64,000 nt of DNA from Candidatus Obscuribacter sp. (lineage in GTDB: Bacteria; Cyanobacteriota; Vampirovibrionia; Obscuribacterales; Obscuribacteraceae). Position 1 is the stretch's first letter, and every line of letters starts with the position of its first letter. The notes beneath the pieces are model-generated. The model searched no databases. It saw only the letters and a program-made list of their open reading frames with translations, and was not told the DNA's origin. The position numbers and the translations under genes were made by a program. The stretch spans positions 124,001-188,000 of the forward strand of contig JADKDV010000003.1 of assembly GCA_016718315.1 (NCBI GenBank). Reading direction: 5' to 3'. This document shows positions 36,978 to 46,373 of this stretch, in pieces.

Positions 36978-37051
36978 TGGGCTATCCTGGACTCGAACCA
37001 GGGACCTCACCCTTATCAGGGGTGCGCTCTAGCCACCTGAGCTAATAGCCC
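36978..37051 (-). tRNA. tRNA-Ile (anticodon GAU)
   Basis: A 74-nt cloverleaf on the minus strand: GGGCTATTAGCTCAGG start, anticodon arm ACCCCTGATAAGGGT (anticodon GAT), T-arm GGTTCGAGTCC and acceptor ATAGCCC-A. CCA is not encoded (GTA follows). It is the first gene of this rRNA unit; only 177 bp separate it from the divergent kinase gene, and no 16S rRNA is there. Confidence 0.95.
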
Positions 37052-37228
37052 GCAGTGAAGACATAGTACCACTGCGCCCTATTCCCATATCTGGGTCCGG
37101 CTGATTTGTTTTAAGCTTCTTCACAAAAGCCATGATTGCTGGGTTTCAGGGCTGTTTTATACAGTCACGGGGTTTTTACGCCATCAATATATAGATCAAA
37201 TTGTCTTGAAGCGGGCATAAGTTGGTAA

Positions 37229-39313
37229 ATGGTCTCAGTTAGCTATTTAGCAACAGGGGTGTCTGTGGCAGACGGGAGCGATTTAGACAGCACTGCTGTG
37301 AGCGAGAGCGTGTCACAGTCTGCTTTTGACTATCGCCCAGGCGAGACTGTTGGTGGGGACTATCGTCTAGTGCAGCTACTTGGCCGCGGTGGTATGGGCA
37401 CTGTGTTTGCCGCCGAGCACCGCTACATAAAAGGCAAGCAGTATGCTCTCAAGCTTTTGGCGCGTGAGCAAGTTACCGACGACAATCTCAAAAGGTTTCA
37501 ACGAGAAGCAGTGGCTCTCGCTCGGCTCTCACACCCGGGGATAGTGCAGATTTATAACTTTGGCATTGATAAGGATGTCTGTCCTTATTATGTGATGGAA
37601 ATTGTCGATGGCATCAGTTTGGCTGATTTGATCAAGCAGAGTGGTCCTTTAGATGAGTTTAGAGCACTCGATTTGTTTATACAGATTGCTGAGGCTCTCG
37701 ATTATGCCCATCGCAGTGGTATTGTGCACCGCGACATCAAGCCCAGTAATGTAATGCTGGTCAAACAAAAAGGTGATCTCAAACCGCAAATAAAAATCGT
37801 TGACTTTGGCATTGTACGATTGGCTATTGATGATGAGCGTGAGAAGCAAAAGCTGACTGCTACCGGCGATATTTTTGGTACACCACTCTATATGAGTCCA
37901 GAGCAAACCACCGGCGGAGCGGTGACTTTTGCTTCTGACGTATATTCACTGGGTTGCACATTGTATGAGGTGCTTACAGGCCGACCGCCATTTAAAGGTG
38001 CAAACGCTTTTGCCACTCTTGAACAACATCAAAAAGATAAGCCTGCTCCACTACGAAATGCCTATGAGGGTGGTCGATTTAGTGATGCCATCGAGTCAAT
38101 TGTGGCCAGAATGTTGGCTAAAAGAAAGGAAGATCGCTATCAGTCGATGCAGCAGCTCGTCCGCGATCTGCTTAGAGCACAAGAAGGTAAGCGTGTTTAT
38201 GCTGAAGGGCTGACGCTCGAAGAATTAGAGCAGCCCTTGTTTGAGGTTGATAACAAAGCTGTCTCGCCCCTGGCGCAAGTTGGCGTAGTGCAAAAAAGAT
38301 GGTTATTGCCGCTGGCTTTGTTTTTTTGTTTTTTACTTTGTTGCGTGGTATGTGTTCTGTGGAGCAAGCCGGCAGCAAAACAAGTACAGGCACCAAAAAC
38401 CAGCCCTATAGATTTTAAAAGCGCAGCCTCCAGTGGTGAAGAATTTATCCTTGACAGTGCCACCAGTGAGGGAGTAACTGTGACGACTTTTGAGTCTCCG
38501 CAACAGTTTAAGGCTGACTCTGCTCATAAAAATGCCTCTTTGATCACAGTCTCTCTCAATTCAGGCAAGCCTATGCCAGATTTTGCTGGCACTGAGCATG
38601 CTTTTCAATCTGATACGGGTAAATTGAGCAAAGCCATTGCCCTTTTGCATGACGTAAAGTCCATAGAGACATTGAAGATATCTAGCAGCTCTACAGGCAG
38701 CGAGGTCAGTAGCCTCAATCAAGCGGATGTCAGTGCTATTGAACTGGCACCACGTTGTAAGGTTTTTCACTTGAGCGATTTAAGCGCGCCCTTGGAATCC
38801 TTTATGCGCCTTAGATATTTGCAGTCAGTCAATACTCTCAAATTGGCGAATTTTAGTGGATTGGCACCACACAACAAAGCGCAGTCTCTCAGTTATATAT
38901 TGAACCAGCTAAATAGTTTGCCTAATTTGGAGCATCTTGTATTGTTTGGCTATGATTTAAGTGACTCTGACATCGATGTGCTTTGCCAGTCGCGACATCT
39001 TAAGGCCCTCGAGCTATTTGAAGCACAGCTACCGCCAAAGTCTGTGTACAAGCTCTCGCACACTTCTTCTTCTTTGCAGACCATTGTATTAGCCAATCAA
39101 ATCTTCAGTCCTACCGAGATGCGTCAAATTTTGACTGGTAGCAAGTTGGTTGATTTTGTCATGGGACGTCCCAAGCCAGACTCCGAGCTGGAGCGCGTTT
39201 GGACGCCCGAGGTGGAACGTTCAGTTAAGTCGATAATGCCAGGGTTTAGCTATCACTCTGATTCTGAGGGCGAGCTCTATAGCGGTAAATCTGGAGTTAG
39301 CGATGCTCAATGA
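37229..39313 (+). CDS. Receptor-like Ser/Thr kinase 1 of a tandem array (694 aa)
   Basis: A membrane kinase. The cytoplasmic kinase domain (about 48-315) is complete: LLGRGGMGTVFAAEH, the lysine in YALKLLA, HRDIKPSNVML, IVDFGIVRL and MSPEQTTGG. One membrane helix (about 350-372, LPLALFFCFLLCCVVCVLW) leads to an outer domain of about 310 residues with leucine-rich-repeat-like units (NLEHLVLFGYDLSDSDIDVL, HLKALELFEAQLP). PASTA repeats are absent. The ATG at 37229 has only a weak ribosome site. Its 3' end overlaps the next kinase gene by 11 bp. It is divergent from the rRNA unit, and its promoter lies in the 177-bp gap. Confidence 0.92.
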   Translation: MVSVSYLATGVSVADGSDLDSTAVSESVSQSAFDYRPGETVGGDYRLVQLLGRGGMGTVFAAEHRYIKGKQYALKLLAREQVTDDNLKRFQREAVALARLSHPGIVQIYNFGIDKDVCPYYVMEIVDGISLADLIKQSGPLDEFRALDLFIQIAEALDYAHRSGIVHRDIKPSNVMLVKQKGDLKPQIKIVDFGIVRLAIDDEREKQKLTATGDIFGTPLYMSPEQTTGGAVTFASDVYSLGCTLYEVLTGRPPFKGANAFATLEQHQKDKPAPLRNAYEGGRFSDAIESIVARMLAKRKEDRYQSMQQLVRDLLRAQEGKRVYAEGLTLEELEQPLFEVDNKAVSPLAQVGVVQKRWLLPLALFFCFLLCCVVCVLWSKPAAKQVQAPKTSPIDFKSAASSGEEFILDSATSEGVTVTTFESPQQFKADSAHKNASLITVSLNSGKPMPDFAGTEHAFQSDTGKLSKAIALLHDVKSIETLKISSSSTGSEVSSLNQADVSAIELAPRCKVFHLSDLSAPLESFMRLRYLQSVNTLKLANFSGLAPHNKAQSLSYILNQLNSLPNLEHLVLFGYDLSDSDIDVLCQSRHLKALELFEAQLPPKSVYKLSHTSSSLQTIVLANQIFSPTEMRQILTGSKLVDFVMGRPKPDSELERVWTPEVERSVKSIMPGFSYHSDSEGELYSGKSGVSDAQ

Positions 39314-41464
39314 ATTGCCGGGTGTGAATGGGCATCGCTATGAACCCGGAGTTGTCGTGGGTGGAGACTATGTGCTCTTGCGATCGATTGGACGCGGGGG
39401 CATGGGTGAGGTTTTTGCCGCCGAGCACAAATTTATTGCTGGACGTGTCTGTGCCCTCAAAATGCTCGCACCGCATCTGGTGACAGAGCGCAACTGGCAA
39501 CGCTTTGAACGAGAAGCTAGAGCGCTCGCTCGTCTTGATCACGGCGGCATAGTCAAAATTTATACTATGGGCCTGGATAGGGAGACTTGTCCGTACTATG
39601 TAATGGAACTAATTGAGGGTGAGACGCTCTCTGAGTATTTAAATAGGTCTGGTCGCTTTAGTGTAGAGCAGGCAATTGCAATTTTTAAGCAGGTTGCCAG
39701 CGCGCTGGATTGCGCCCATCGTAACTCCATTATCCACCGCGATCTTAAGCCCTCAAACATTATGCTTTTGCCGGCTAAGGACGGTCAGTCCATGACCGTC
39801 AAACTGGTGGATTTTGGTGTTGCCGCATTGATTTCAAATGTAGAACATCAAAGGCTCACCGAAATCGGAGAGGCCGTAGGCACGCCGCTTTACATGAGTC
39901 CCGAGCAGTTTGTCGGCGAAGCTGCGGGTGAACCTTGTGATGTCTACTCACTTGGTTGCACGCTCTTTGAAGCTCTGACTGGGCGACCTCCTTTTAGAGG
40001 CGAAAACACCCTGCAAACAATCCATATGCATCAGTATAAGCTTGCTCCGACACTGGCTGAAGCATTTCCTCGTGGTCAGTTTAGCAATGACCTGGAATAC
40101 ATGGTGGCACGAATGCTCAGTAAGTTGCCGGCTAGTCGCTATCAAAACATGGCGCAAGTGATTCATGATTTTGAAAGATTGAGCAAAGGTAAGCCTCTGG
40201 TGCTTGCTCGCAGCCAAAATACCGCATCTGAAATAGCAGAAGAACCTGCAGCTAAGACGGAATGGCCCTTTAGTCGCTTGCAGATTATTCTCTCTGCTGT
40301 GGCTTGCTTTACTCTGGTTGGCGCCCTCAGTTATTGGGCTTTGTCAGATAGCAGCAAATCGCCACAGTTAGCACCTGTTTGCACTGGGTTGACAAAATCT
40401 ATACAGGAAGAGGCGCAAGCTAACTCTAAGACCCCGCATTGCCTGACGATGGATCAGAATCATCGTCTTTGGGCATGACACCGTCCCAGCAAAAAGAATT
40501 TATGGCTTTGCCTGCCTTTGAGCAAAATGATGTTGATGGTTCAACTATTTTTAGATTCCCTGAAAAAATGATACTGGGTGATTTTAATGATGGTTATAGA
40601 ACCCTGAAAGCCTCAGGACCGATCAAAGTAAGGAAAGGAATTCTTCCAATATTTTCAATTGGAGAGGATTATCCAATTCTTACTCTCACCAAGTTAAAGC
40701 CTGATTCGGTCAATCTTGAAATACAAATATCTTCGCGTGAGCGGTTTGGGCAATTTTGCAAATTTGCAAAAGGCTGGCATACAGTTTGCGCCATTCGTAT
40801 TTGCAATTTTGATTTAGAGCAATCTGATGTTAGGCTACTGGACCAATTACCCCCGACTAAATTTTTGACTTTCACAGGCTGCCGCTTCAACAATGTGGAT
40901 TTTAGTGCTTGTAAGGTTTTTGCTAGAGCGCAGGTTCTCAAAATTGATGGTTTACCCAAGTTGCCAGACGATGGACCGGCATATCCTAATGGTCTTCAAT
41001 CTTGTATTGTCACTGCTGGCAAATTTCCTACAATTAAACAGATGGATATTTACTGCTGTAAGTGGCCTTCTGCCCTTACCCCACTTATTTGTAAGCAGCG
41101 CTATATCACTGCCATTCATATCGAACGAGTGCCGTTAACTGCCCATGACTTGCAGTTACTCTGCAATAAAACAGGACTTAAAGAACTTGTTATCCAAGAT
41201 TGGCCTTTTGCTTTTGGCGATGTCATCTTAGCCTTGAAGCAAAAGCCAGTACCAGAGCGCCTGATATTGACAGATCCTACTTTGCCTGACCACTGGCAAA
41301 AGCATGTGGCAGAAATTCCTCGAATTAAATTGGGTGTGAATGGGGCTTATAGCTATGCTCAGGTAGCCTCCATCAAAAAGATGGTGAGCAATTTTAAACT
41401 GATGCCTCTTAAACATTATTATTTGGGTGATGGACAATTTACAGATTTTGCACCTGGTGATTGA
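39303..41464 (+). pseudogene. Receptor-like Ser/Thr kinase 2 of the array, with a frameshift after the membrane helix
   Basis: The kinase domain (about 20-285) is intact: SIGRGGMGEVFAAEH, CALKMLA, HRDLKPSNIML, LVDFGVAAL, MSPEQF. A membrane helix follows (about 325-346, IILSAVACFTLVGALSYWAL). The frame then closes at 40478 after an unrelated tail. From 40430 the other frame carries PDDGSESSSLGMTPSQQK and a full outer domain (to 41464) like those of its neighbours, with LRR-like LDQLPPTKFLTFTGCRF. One extra C in the CCCC at 40432-40435 would join them as KTPALPDDG. As read, the cell would make a kinase without its outer domain. It overlaps kinase 1 by 11 bp. Confidence 0.82.
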
Positions 41465-41520
41465 TAAAGTGCTAACAACTTGAGCGTGGTTGCGACTAGA
41501 GTCATTGAGCAAAAGCATTT

Positions 41521-43581
41521 ATGAGTGATACCAAAAAGATCAACGGTGACTCAAACGATTCCTCTCTACATACGGGGGTTGTCACTATTGGCAGTATCAT
41601 TGGTCAGGACTATCGATTGCTTCAATTGATTGGCCAGGGCGGTATGGGTGTGGTCTATAAGGCCGAGCACAGACTGATTCCTGGCAAAATATATGCAATT
41701 AAATTGTTGCATGCGCATGCTGTTACAGAGTCTAATCTCAAACGATTCCATCGAGAAGCTCTGGCTCTCGGCAAGCTCTCGCATCAAGGTATTGTGCGTA
41801 TATACAATTTTGGGCTTGATAGCGAGAGCAATCTCTATTACGTCATGGAATACCTGGAAGGCGAGAGTCTAGCCGATTACCTCAAGCGCCAGGGACCGCT
41901 GACTGAGCCGGATTGCATAAGACTGTTGATCAGTGTGGCAAAAGCTCTTGGCCATGCTCACCGTCATGGCATTATCCACCGTGATCTTAAGCCCAGCAAT
42001 CTGATGTTATGTCCAGTTACCGATGATCCTTTTGGCGATGTCAAAATTGTCGACTTTGGCCTGGTGCGTTTAGCAATCGATAACAGCGAAGAAAAGCAGG
42101 CTTTGACTGCCACTGGCGAAATATTTGGCACACCATATTATATGAGTCCGGAGCAATCAGTTGGTGCAGATGTCACTGCTGCTTCTGATGTTTATTCACT
42201 TGGTTGCACCATGTTTGAAGCCTTGACTGGGGCACCTCCGTTTAAGGGTGAAAATGCCTTTAAGACTCTTTATATGCATCAGTATCAGGAGCCGCCCTGG
42301 TTGAAGCATGTAGCTGCCAGTAAGGATTTTAGTGATGGTCTGGAAGCGTTGATCTACAAGATGCTACGCAAAAATCCACTTGAACGCTATCAAAACATGG
42401 AGCGACTGGTGCAGGACCTGGAGCGTCTGGCGCAGGGATTGCCCATTGGATTTGACGCTACAACTGGCTTTGAAACCGCCCCCAAAGCTTTTGCAGTGAC
42501 TGAGCGCCAGGGAACGGGGACGGGCTGGCGTGTAATGAGTCTACTTGCTTGTGTGGTTTTGTTTTTGATTGTTGTTGCTGGTTATAGCGCGCATTGGTTT
42601 TTAAGGTTACCTTTGACCAGCACGAGTAAGCCTATTGCAAATAACACAGAACTATCCAAGTTGCCAGCCGAGGATAAAGATCCCTCTCTTCTGGTCTATC
42701 AGAGTGAGTTGAATGTAAAGCCAGGTGCCAGTTTGGTCGAGCTTGCAAAACTGTCTCGACGCAAATTCAAAAAGATAGTTTTTGATGGGGAAGTTTCTGA
42801 AGGCGGGTGGGCTGATATTTTTGCGGCTGTGAAAACGTTTAAAAGTACTAGCGAGATCTATGTTTGTAGTATGCGCTTGGATGAGCATGAAACCACTGCC
42901 TTGAGCAATTTGCCTCAAGCTGAATCGCTCACCTTAAGTAACAGTCGTATTGCTTTGAACTCTTTGGCGCAAAGCCAGCTCTGGAGAAATTGCAAGAATC
43001 TATATTTTGAGAAAATTGACCCCTACCAGGCGTGCCCGAATGAGCAATTAGTTGTTTCAACTGACAATCTGTTAAAGGCCATTGGCGCGAACAACAAGCT
43101 AGATACTTTTGCAATTACTCGTATGCGCTTTGGCGCCGCCGGGCTGAAGAGCTTTTTGACCGGAAGCAAAGCCCAAGCGTTGATTTTTAGTCGTTGTCGC
43201 ATAACGCCTCAGATGTTAAAAGACATTTGTCAATGTCGAAGTGTAAAAACGGTCTATGTGTACGAAACCTTTTTTGACTTTGAGCAGGTCAATAACGCCG
43301 TTACTGGAGCGCCAACACTAAAGCGGTTAGTTTTGACGAGGCCAGTAATTAAGGCTGAAGCTGTGCAAGCTGTGCGTGAGCGCTTTGGGGAGTTTAATGA
43401 TCCGAGCATTCACTGGACCAAAGATCAGATCTCCGCCATCAAGAAACGTGGCGTTGATCTAGAATTTAAGAGTTCTAATTATGTTTTTTTGCCTGTTTTT
43501 GATGATTGGCGAAGTCAAAGGGATCTGATCACATTGCCTTCAAAAAGTGAGTTCGCAAATGAACTGGAGTTAGCTCATTGA
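41521..43581 (+). CDS. Receptor-like Ser/Thr kinase 3 of the array (686 aa)
   Basis: An intact member of the array. The kinase domain (about 30-300) has LIGQGGMGVVYKAEH, YAIKLLH, HRDLKPSNLML, IVDFGLVRLAID and MSPEQSVGA; its DFG region and LAIDN..EEKQ..TATGEIFGTP segment are very close to kinase 1, showing recent common origin. The membrane helix is about 341-362 (SLLACVVLFLIVVAGYSA). The outer domain (about 370-686) has LRR-like repeats (LPQAESLTLSNSRIALNSL). ATG at 41521 lies 56 bp after kinase 2. Its stop overlaps the TTG start of kinase 4 (TTGA), so those two are co-translated. Confidence 0.92.
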   Translation: MSDTKKINGDSNDSSLHTGVVTIGSIIGQDYRLLQLIGQGGMGVVYKAEHRLIPGKIYAIKLLHAHAVTESNLKRFHREALALGKLSHQGIVRIYNFGLDSESNLYYVMEYLEGESLADYLKRQGPLTEPDCIRLLISVAKALGHAHRHGIIHRDLKPSNLMLCPVTDDPFGDVKIVDFGLVRLAIDNSEEKQALTATGEIFGTPYYMSPEQSVGADVTAASDVYSLGCTMFEALTGAPPFKGENAFKTLYMHQYQEPPWLKHVAASKDFSDGLEALIYKMLRKNPLERYQNMERLVQDLERLAQGLPIGFDATTGFETAPKAFAVTERQGTGTGWRVMSLLACVVLFLIVVAGYSAHWFLRLPLTSTSKPIANNTELSKLPAEDKDPSLLVYQSELNVKPGASLVELAKLSRRKFKKIVFDGEVSEGGWADIFAAVKTFKSTSEIYVCSMRLDEHETTALSNLPQAESLTLSNSRIALNSLAQSQLWRNCKNLYFEKIDPYQACPNEQLVVSTDNLLKAIGANNKLDTFAITRMRFGAAGLKSFLTGSKAQALIFSRCRITPQMLKDICQCRSVKTVYVYETFFDFEQVNNAVTGAPTLKRLVLTRPVIKAEAVQAVRERFGEFNDPSIHWTKDQISAIKKRGVDLEFKSSNYVFLPVFDDWRSQRDLITLPSKSEFANELELAH

Positions 43582-45523
43582 ATTTTTCAGATCAATCTGG
43601 CGATAATTTTACCTATCAACCCGGTCAGGTCGTTGATGGACTCTATCAGCTCGTGGAAGTTATTGGTGAAGGTGGTATGGGTCTTGTATTTAAGGCACAT
43701 CACATCATGCTCGACCAGGTTTGCGCTCTTAAGATTCTGTCCAGTTCGGCTGTTACTGATGAAGATTTGCGTCGCTTTGAGACAGAAGTGCGTGCCCTGG
43801 CTAAGCTCGAACATCCAGGTATTGTGCGGGTTTTTAATATGGGACGGGACCGGGGTCGCTATCCCTATTACGCCATGGAGCTATTGGACGGCATAAGCCT
43901 GGCTCAGTATCTCAAAAAACATCGACGCATGGATGTGACTTGTGCACTGGAAGTCTTCAAACAGTTAGCCGAAGCCTTATCCAGAGCCCATGCTCTCAAT
44001 ATCGTGCACCGTGATATCAAGCCTTCAAACATCATGCTTTTAGAGGACACGGCTAGCACCAACCAGACTGGCAAGATCAAAGTCAAGCTAGTTGATTTTG
44101 GCATAGCTAGCTTGTCTGGCACTGATAAGTTTGAGAAACAATCGCTCACTGCACCAGGGGTGGTATTAGGTACGCCGTTATATATGAGCCCGGAGCAGAC
44201 TCGCGGTCAAGCTGTAGACAAGCGTGCTGATATATACAGCCTGGCTTGCAGTATGTTTGAAGCTCTGTCCGGTAGTCCTCCTTATAAGGGTGAGTCCAGT
44301 TTTGCTACTTTGATGATGCATCAAAGTGCAGCGATACCGTCTTTATCCGAGCGTTGTCCTGATTTAGAGATCCCGGCGGATCTCGACTTGACTCTGCAAA
44401 AGATGATGGCAAAGGAGCCCTCTGGTCGTTTGCAATCTATGGAGCAAGTGGCTCAGTCTTGTGACCGTCTATTACACGGCAAAAATGCCAGACCCGAGAG
44501 CACCGGGCGTTTTGCTGACCGTAGTGAGAGCGTTAGTATTACCCCTGGCGAAGGACCATTCTGGCAGCGCCGCAAGTTTGTGATTAGTTTGTGTGCACTA
44601 ACAATAGCCAGTCTAATTATTTATTCTGGTCTGTCTTTTTATGGCATACATAACACACAAAGGAGTGCTGGTCATAGTTACCGCGAAAATGTATTTCAAA
44701 CAGCATTGCCTGCCGGTGTGACTAAGGCACGCAAGCCGAAGCGATTTTTTAGCAAACTTTTGCAAGAGAATGGTACTACCTATAGAGTCTATGAGTTTCC
44801 GCAGGATGACGTAGTCTGCAAATTGAGTGTCAGCGGCGAGCATGTCCAGACTTGCATTGGTACTATCAAAATCCCTGAATCCCGCAAAATCAGTCTCTGG
44901 ATGAGTGGATATGGTGACGAGGCAATGTCAGAGCTTGCCTGCTTTGAAGGCGAACCTATCTGGGAAGTCCATATTAGCGATGTGGACGTAGTAAAGCTGG
45001 GCAATTTGTTGTCTCGCTTTAAAGAGCTTGGCATACTAAAAATAATCAACAGTAAAGTGGGTGACAAGGAGATTGCTGCACTAGAAAAAATATCCCGACT
45101 CTGCAATTTGTCCTTTGAACATTGTCAGCTAGACGAAAGTGCGCTCATAAAATCGGATTTGCTCAATCGGATTGACACTCTATGTCTCGGCAAAGGTAAC
45201 CAGGGCGCTGCCATCTATAAGACCCTGCAAAACAAAAGCAGTTTTTGTGCCTCCGTCTCGAAAGGCAAAAGATAAGTGCCGAGGACCTGGCCAGTATTGC
45301 CCAGATACCATCTCTTTATGAGCTGGACATAGTGGATTGCGAAGTCGACCCCAAAGTACTGGTGCAGCAGTTGCAGCCGCTTAAGAAAGCGAAAAATCTG
45401 GAGTGTATCCGGTTTTATAATCACCACTGGAATCCGAGAGATGTCATGCTGGTCAATAGGTCTTTGCCAAAAGTGCTCTTTGCAAAAGACCTGGATGGCA
45501 AAAACCTTGAGAATGATTTTTGA
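43578..45523 (+). pseudogene. Receptor-like Ser/Thr kinase 4 of the array, with a frameshift near the C-terminus
   Basis: The kinase domain (about 18-295) is intact: VIGEGGMGLVFKAHH, CALKILS, HRDIKPSNIML, LVDFGIASL, MSPEQTRGQ. The membrane helix is about 335-356 (FVISLCALTIASLIIYSG). The outer domain runs to 45242 with LRR-like units, then the frame closes at 45275 (SVSKGKR). The next frame continues LCLRLERQKISAEDLASIAQ to 45523. One extra T in TTTTT at 45242-45246 would join them as SSFLCLRLE. Only the last 90 residues are affected, so a shortened receptor could still function. The start is a TTG at 43578 overlapping the kinase 3 stop. Confidence 0.82.
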
Positions 45524-45561
45524 TTTAAGTGCTCTAGTTGTTGCTAGACTTTGATTCTCTG

Positions 45562-45581
45562 GTTTTACAAGTTTGTAAAAC
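45562..45581. promoter_or_regulatory. 20-bp palindrome upstream of the redoxin gene
   Basis: GTTTTACAA and TTGTAAAAC are perfect 9-bp arms around a GT centre. No T-run follows, and the two-base centre disfavours a hairpin, so an operator for the gene at 45661 is more likely than a terminator of the kinase array. Confidence 0.45.
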
Positions 45582-45660
45582 ATGGGTCTGGGGCCAAGTC
45601 GGGTTTGACTGCCTATTACCGTCGTCCTAATATATACAACCTCGTAAATGCAAGGTGCCT

Positions 45661-46344
45661 ATGAACGTCTCTTCCAAAATTACTCAAAAATTGGCTGCTC
45701 TGGTGGTCTTGACCGCCGCCGTGTCAATCTCTGCTGATTTTGCTGATGGTGGTTTTGTCCGCGCTGAGCCCACAAAGTCTAAGTCCAGCGCTACTCTTAC
45801 TGAAGCACAAGTAGGTAAACAAGCGCCTGACTTTACGCTTACCGATGCCCGTGGCAAAAAAGTCTCGCTATCTCAATTTAAAGGCAAATTGGTGGTGCTT
45901 GAGTGGTTTAACCATGGCTGCCCTTTTGTCAAAAAGCACTATGAAGGTGGCAATATGCAGTCTTTGCAAAAGACTTATACCGGTCAAGGTGTAGTCTGGT
46001 TGTCAATCTGTAGCTCTGCCGAAGGTAAACAAGGGTTTGCCACAGGTGCTGAGCATCTCAAAGCGATGGAAGAAAAAGGTGCTAAGCCGTCCTATATATT
46101 GATTGACGCTGATGGCAAGGTTGGCAAGCTTTATCAAGCCAAGACCACACCCCATATGTTTATCGTGGGCAAAGATGGCACCCTTGATTATGCCGGCGCT
46201 ATTGACGACAAAGAAACATTTGACGCAGCTGATGTTAAAACAGCCAAAAACTATGTCAAAGCTGCTCTTGACGATATGCTCAAAGGCAAAAAGCCAGCCG
46301 TTGCCTCTACCCACAGCTATGGCTGCTCCGTCAAATATCAATAA
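45661..46344 (+). CDS. Exported redoxin (AhpC/TSA, thioredoxin fold) (227 aa)
   Basis: A signal peptide (about 1-35, LAALVVLTAAVSISA) leads to a peroxiredoxin-like thioredoxin fold: GKQAPDFTLTDARGKKV, then the reactive cysteine in NHGCPFVKKHY, TTPHMFIVGKDG with the cis-proline, and the C-terminal YGCSVKY, a tail shared by this redoxin subgroup. The CP.VK motif has a single active-site cysteine, so it could reduce peroxides or act with the C-terminal cysteine. It would work outside the cytoplasm. The ATG has AAGG 5 bases upstream. A membrane protein gene follows 29 bp later. Confidence 0.88.
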   Translation: MNVSSKITQKLAALVVLTAAVSISADFADGGFVRAEPTKSKSSATLTEAQVGKQAPDFTLTDARGKKVSLSQFKGKLVVLEWFNHGCPFVKKHYEGGNMQSLQKTYTGQGVVWLSICSSAEGKQGFATGAEHLKAMEEKGAKPSYILIDADGKVGKLYQAKTTPHMFIVGKDGTLDYAGAIDDKETFDAADVKTAKNYVKAALDDMLKGKKPAVASTHSYGCSVKYQ

Positions 46345-46373
46345 GTCTCTTTAGCCCTGAGAGGGTCAGCTAA

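Noticed and set aside
37052..37228. Promoter for the tRNA-23S unit, e.g. TGTATAAA on the minus strand
   Set aside because: An extended -10-like sequence exists but no matching -35 at 16-18 bp; not strong enough to annotate.
41461..41520. Transposon remnant as the origin of the kinase array
   Set aside because: No transposase, terminal inverted repeats or direct repeats are visible between or around the four genes; tandem duplication is sufficient.
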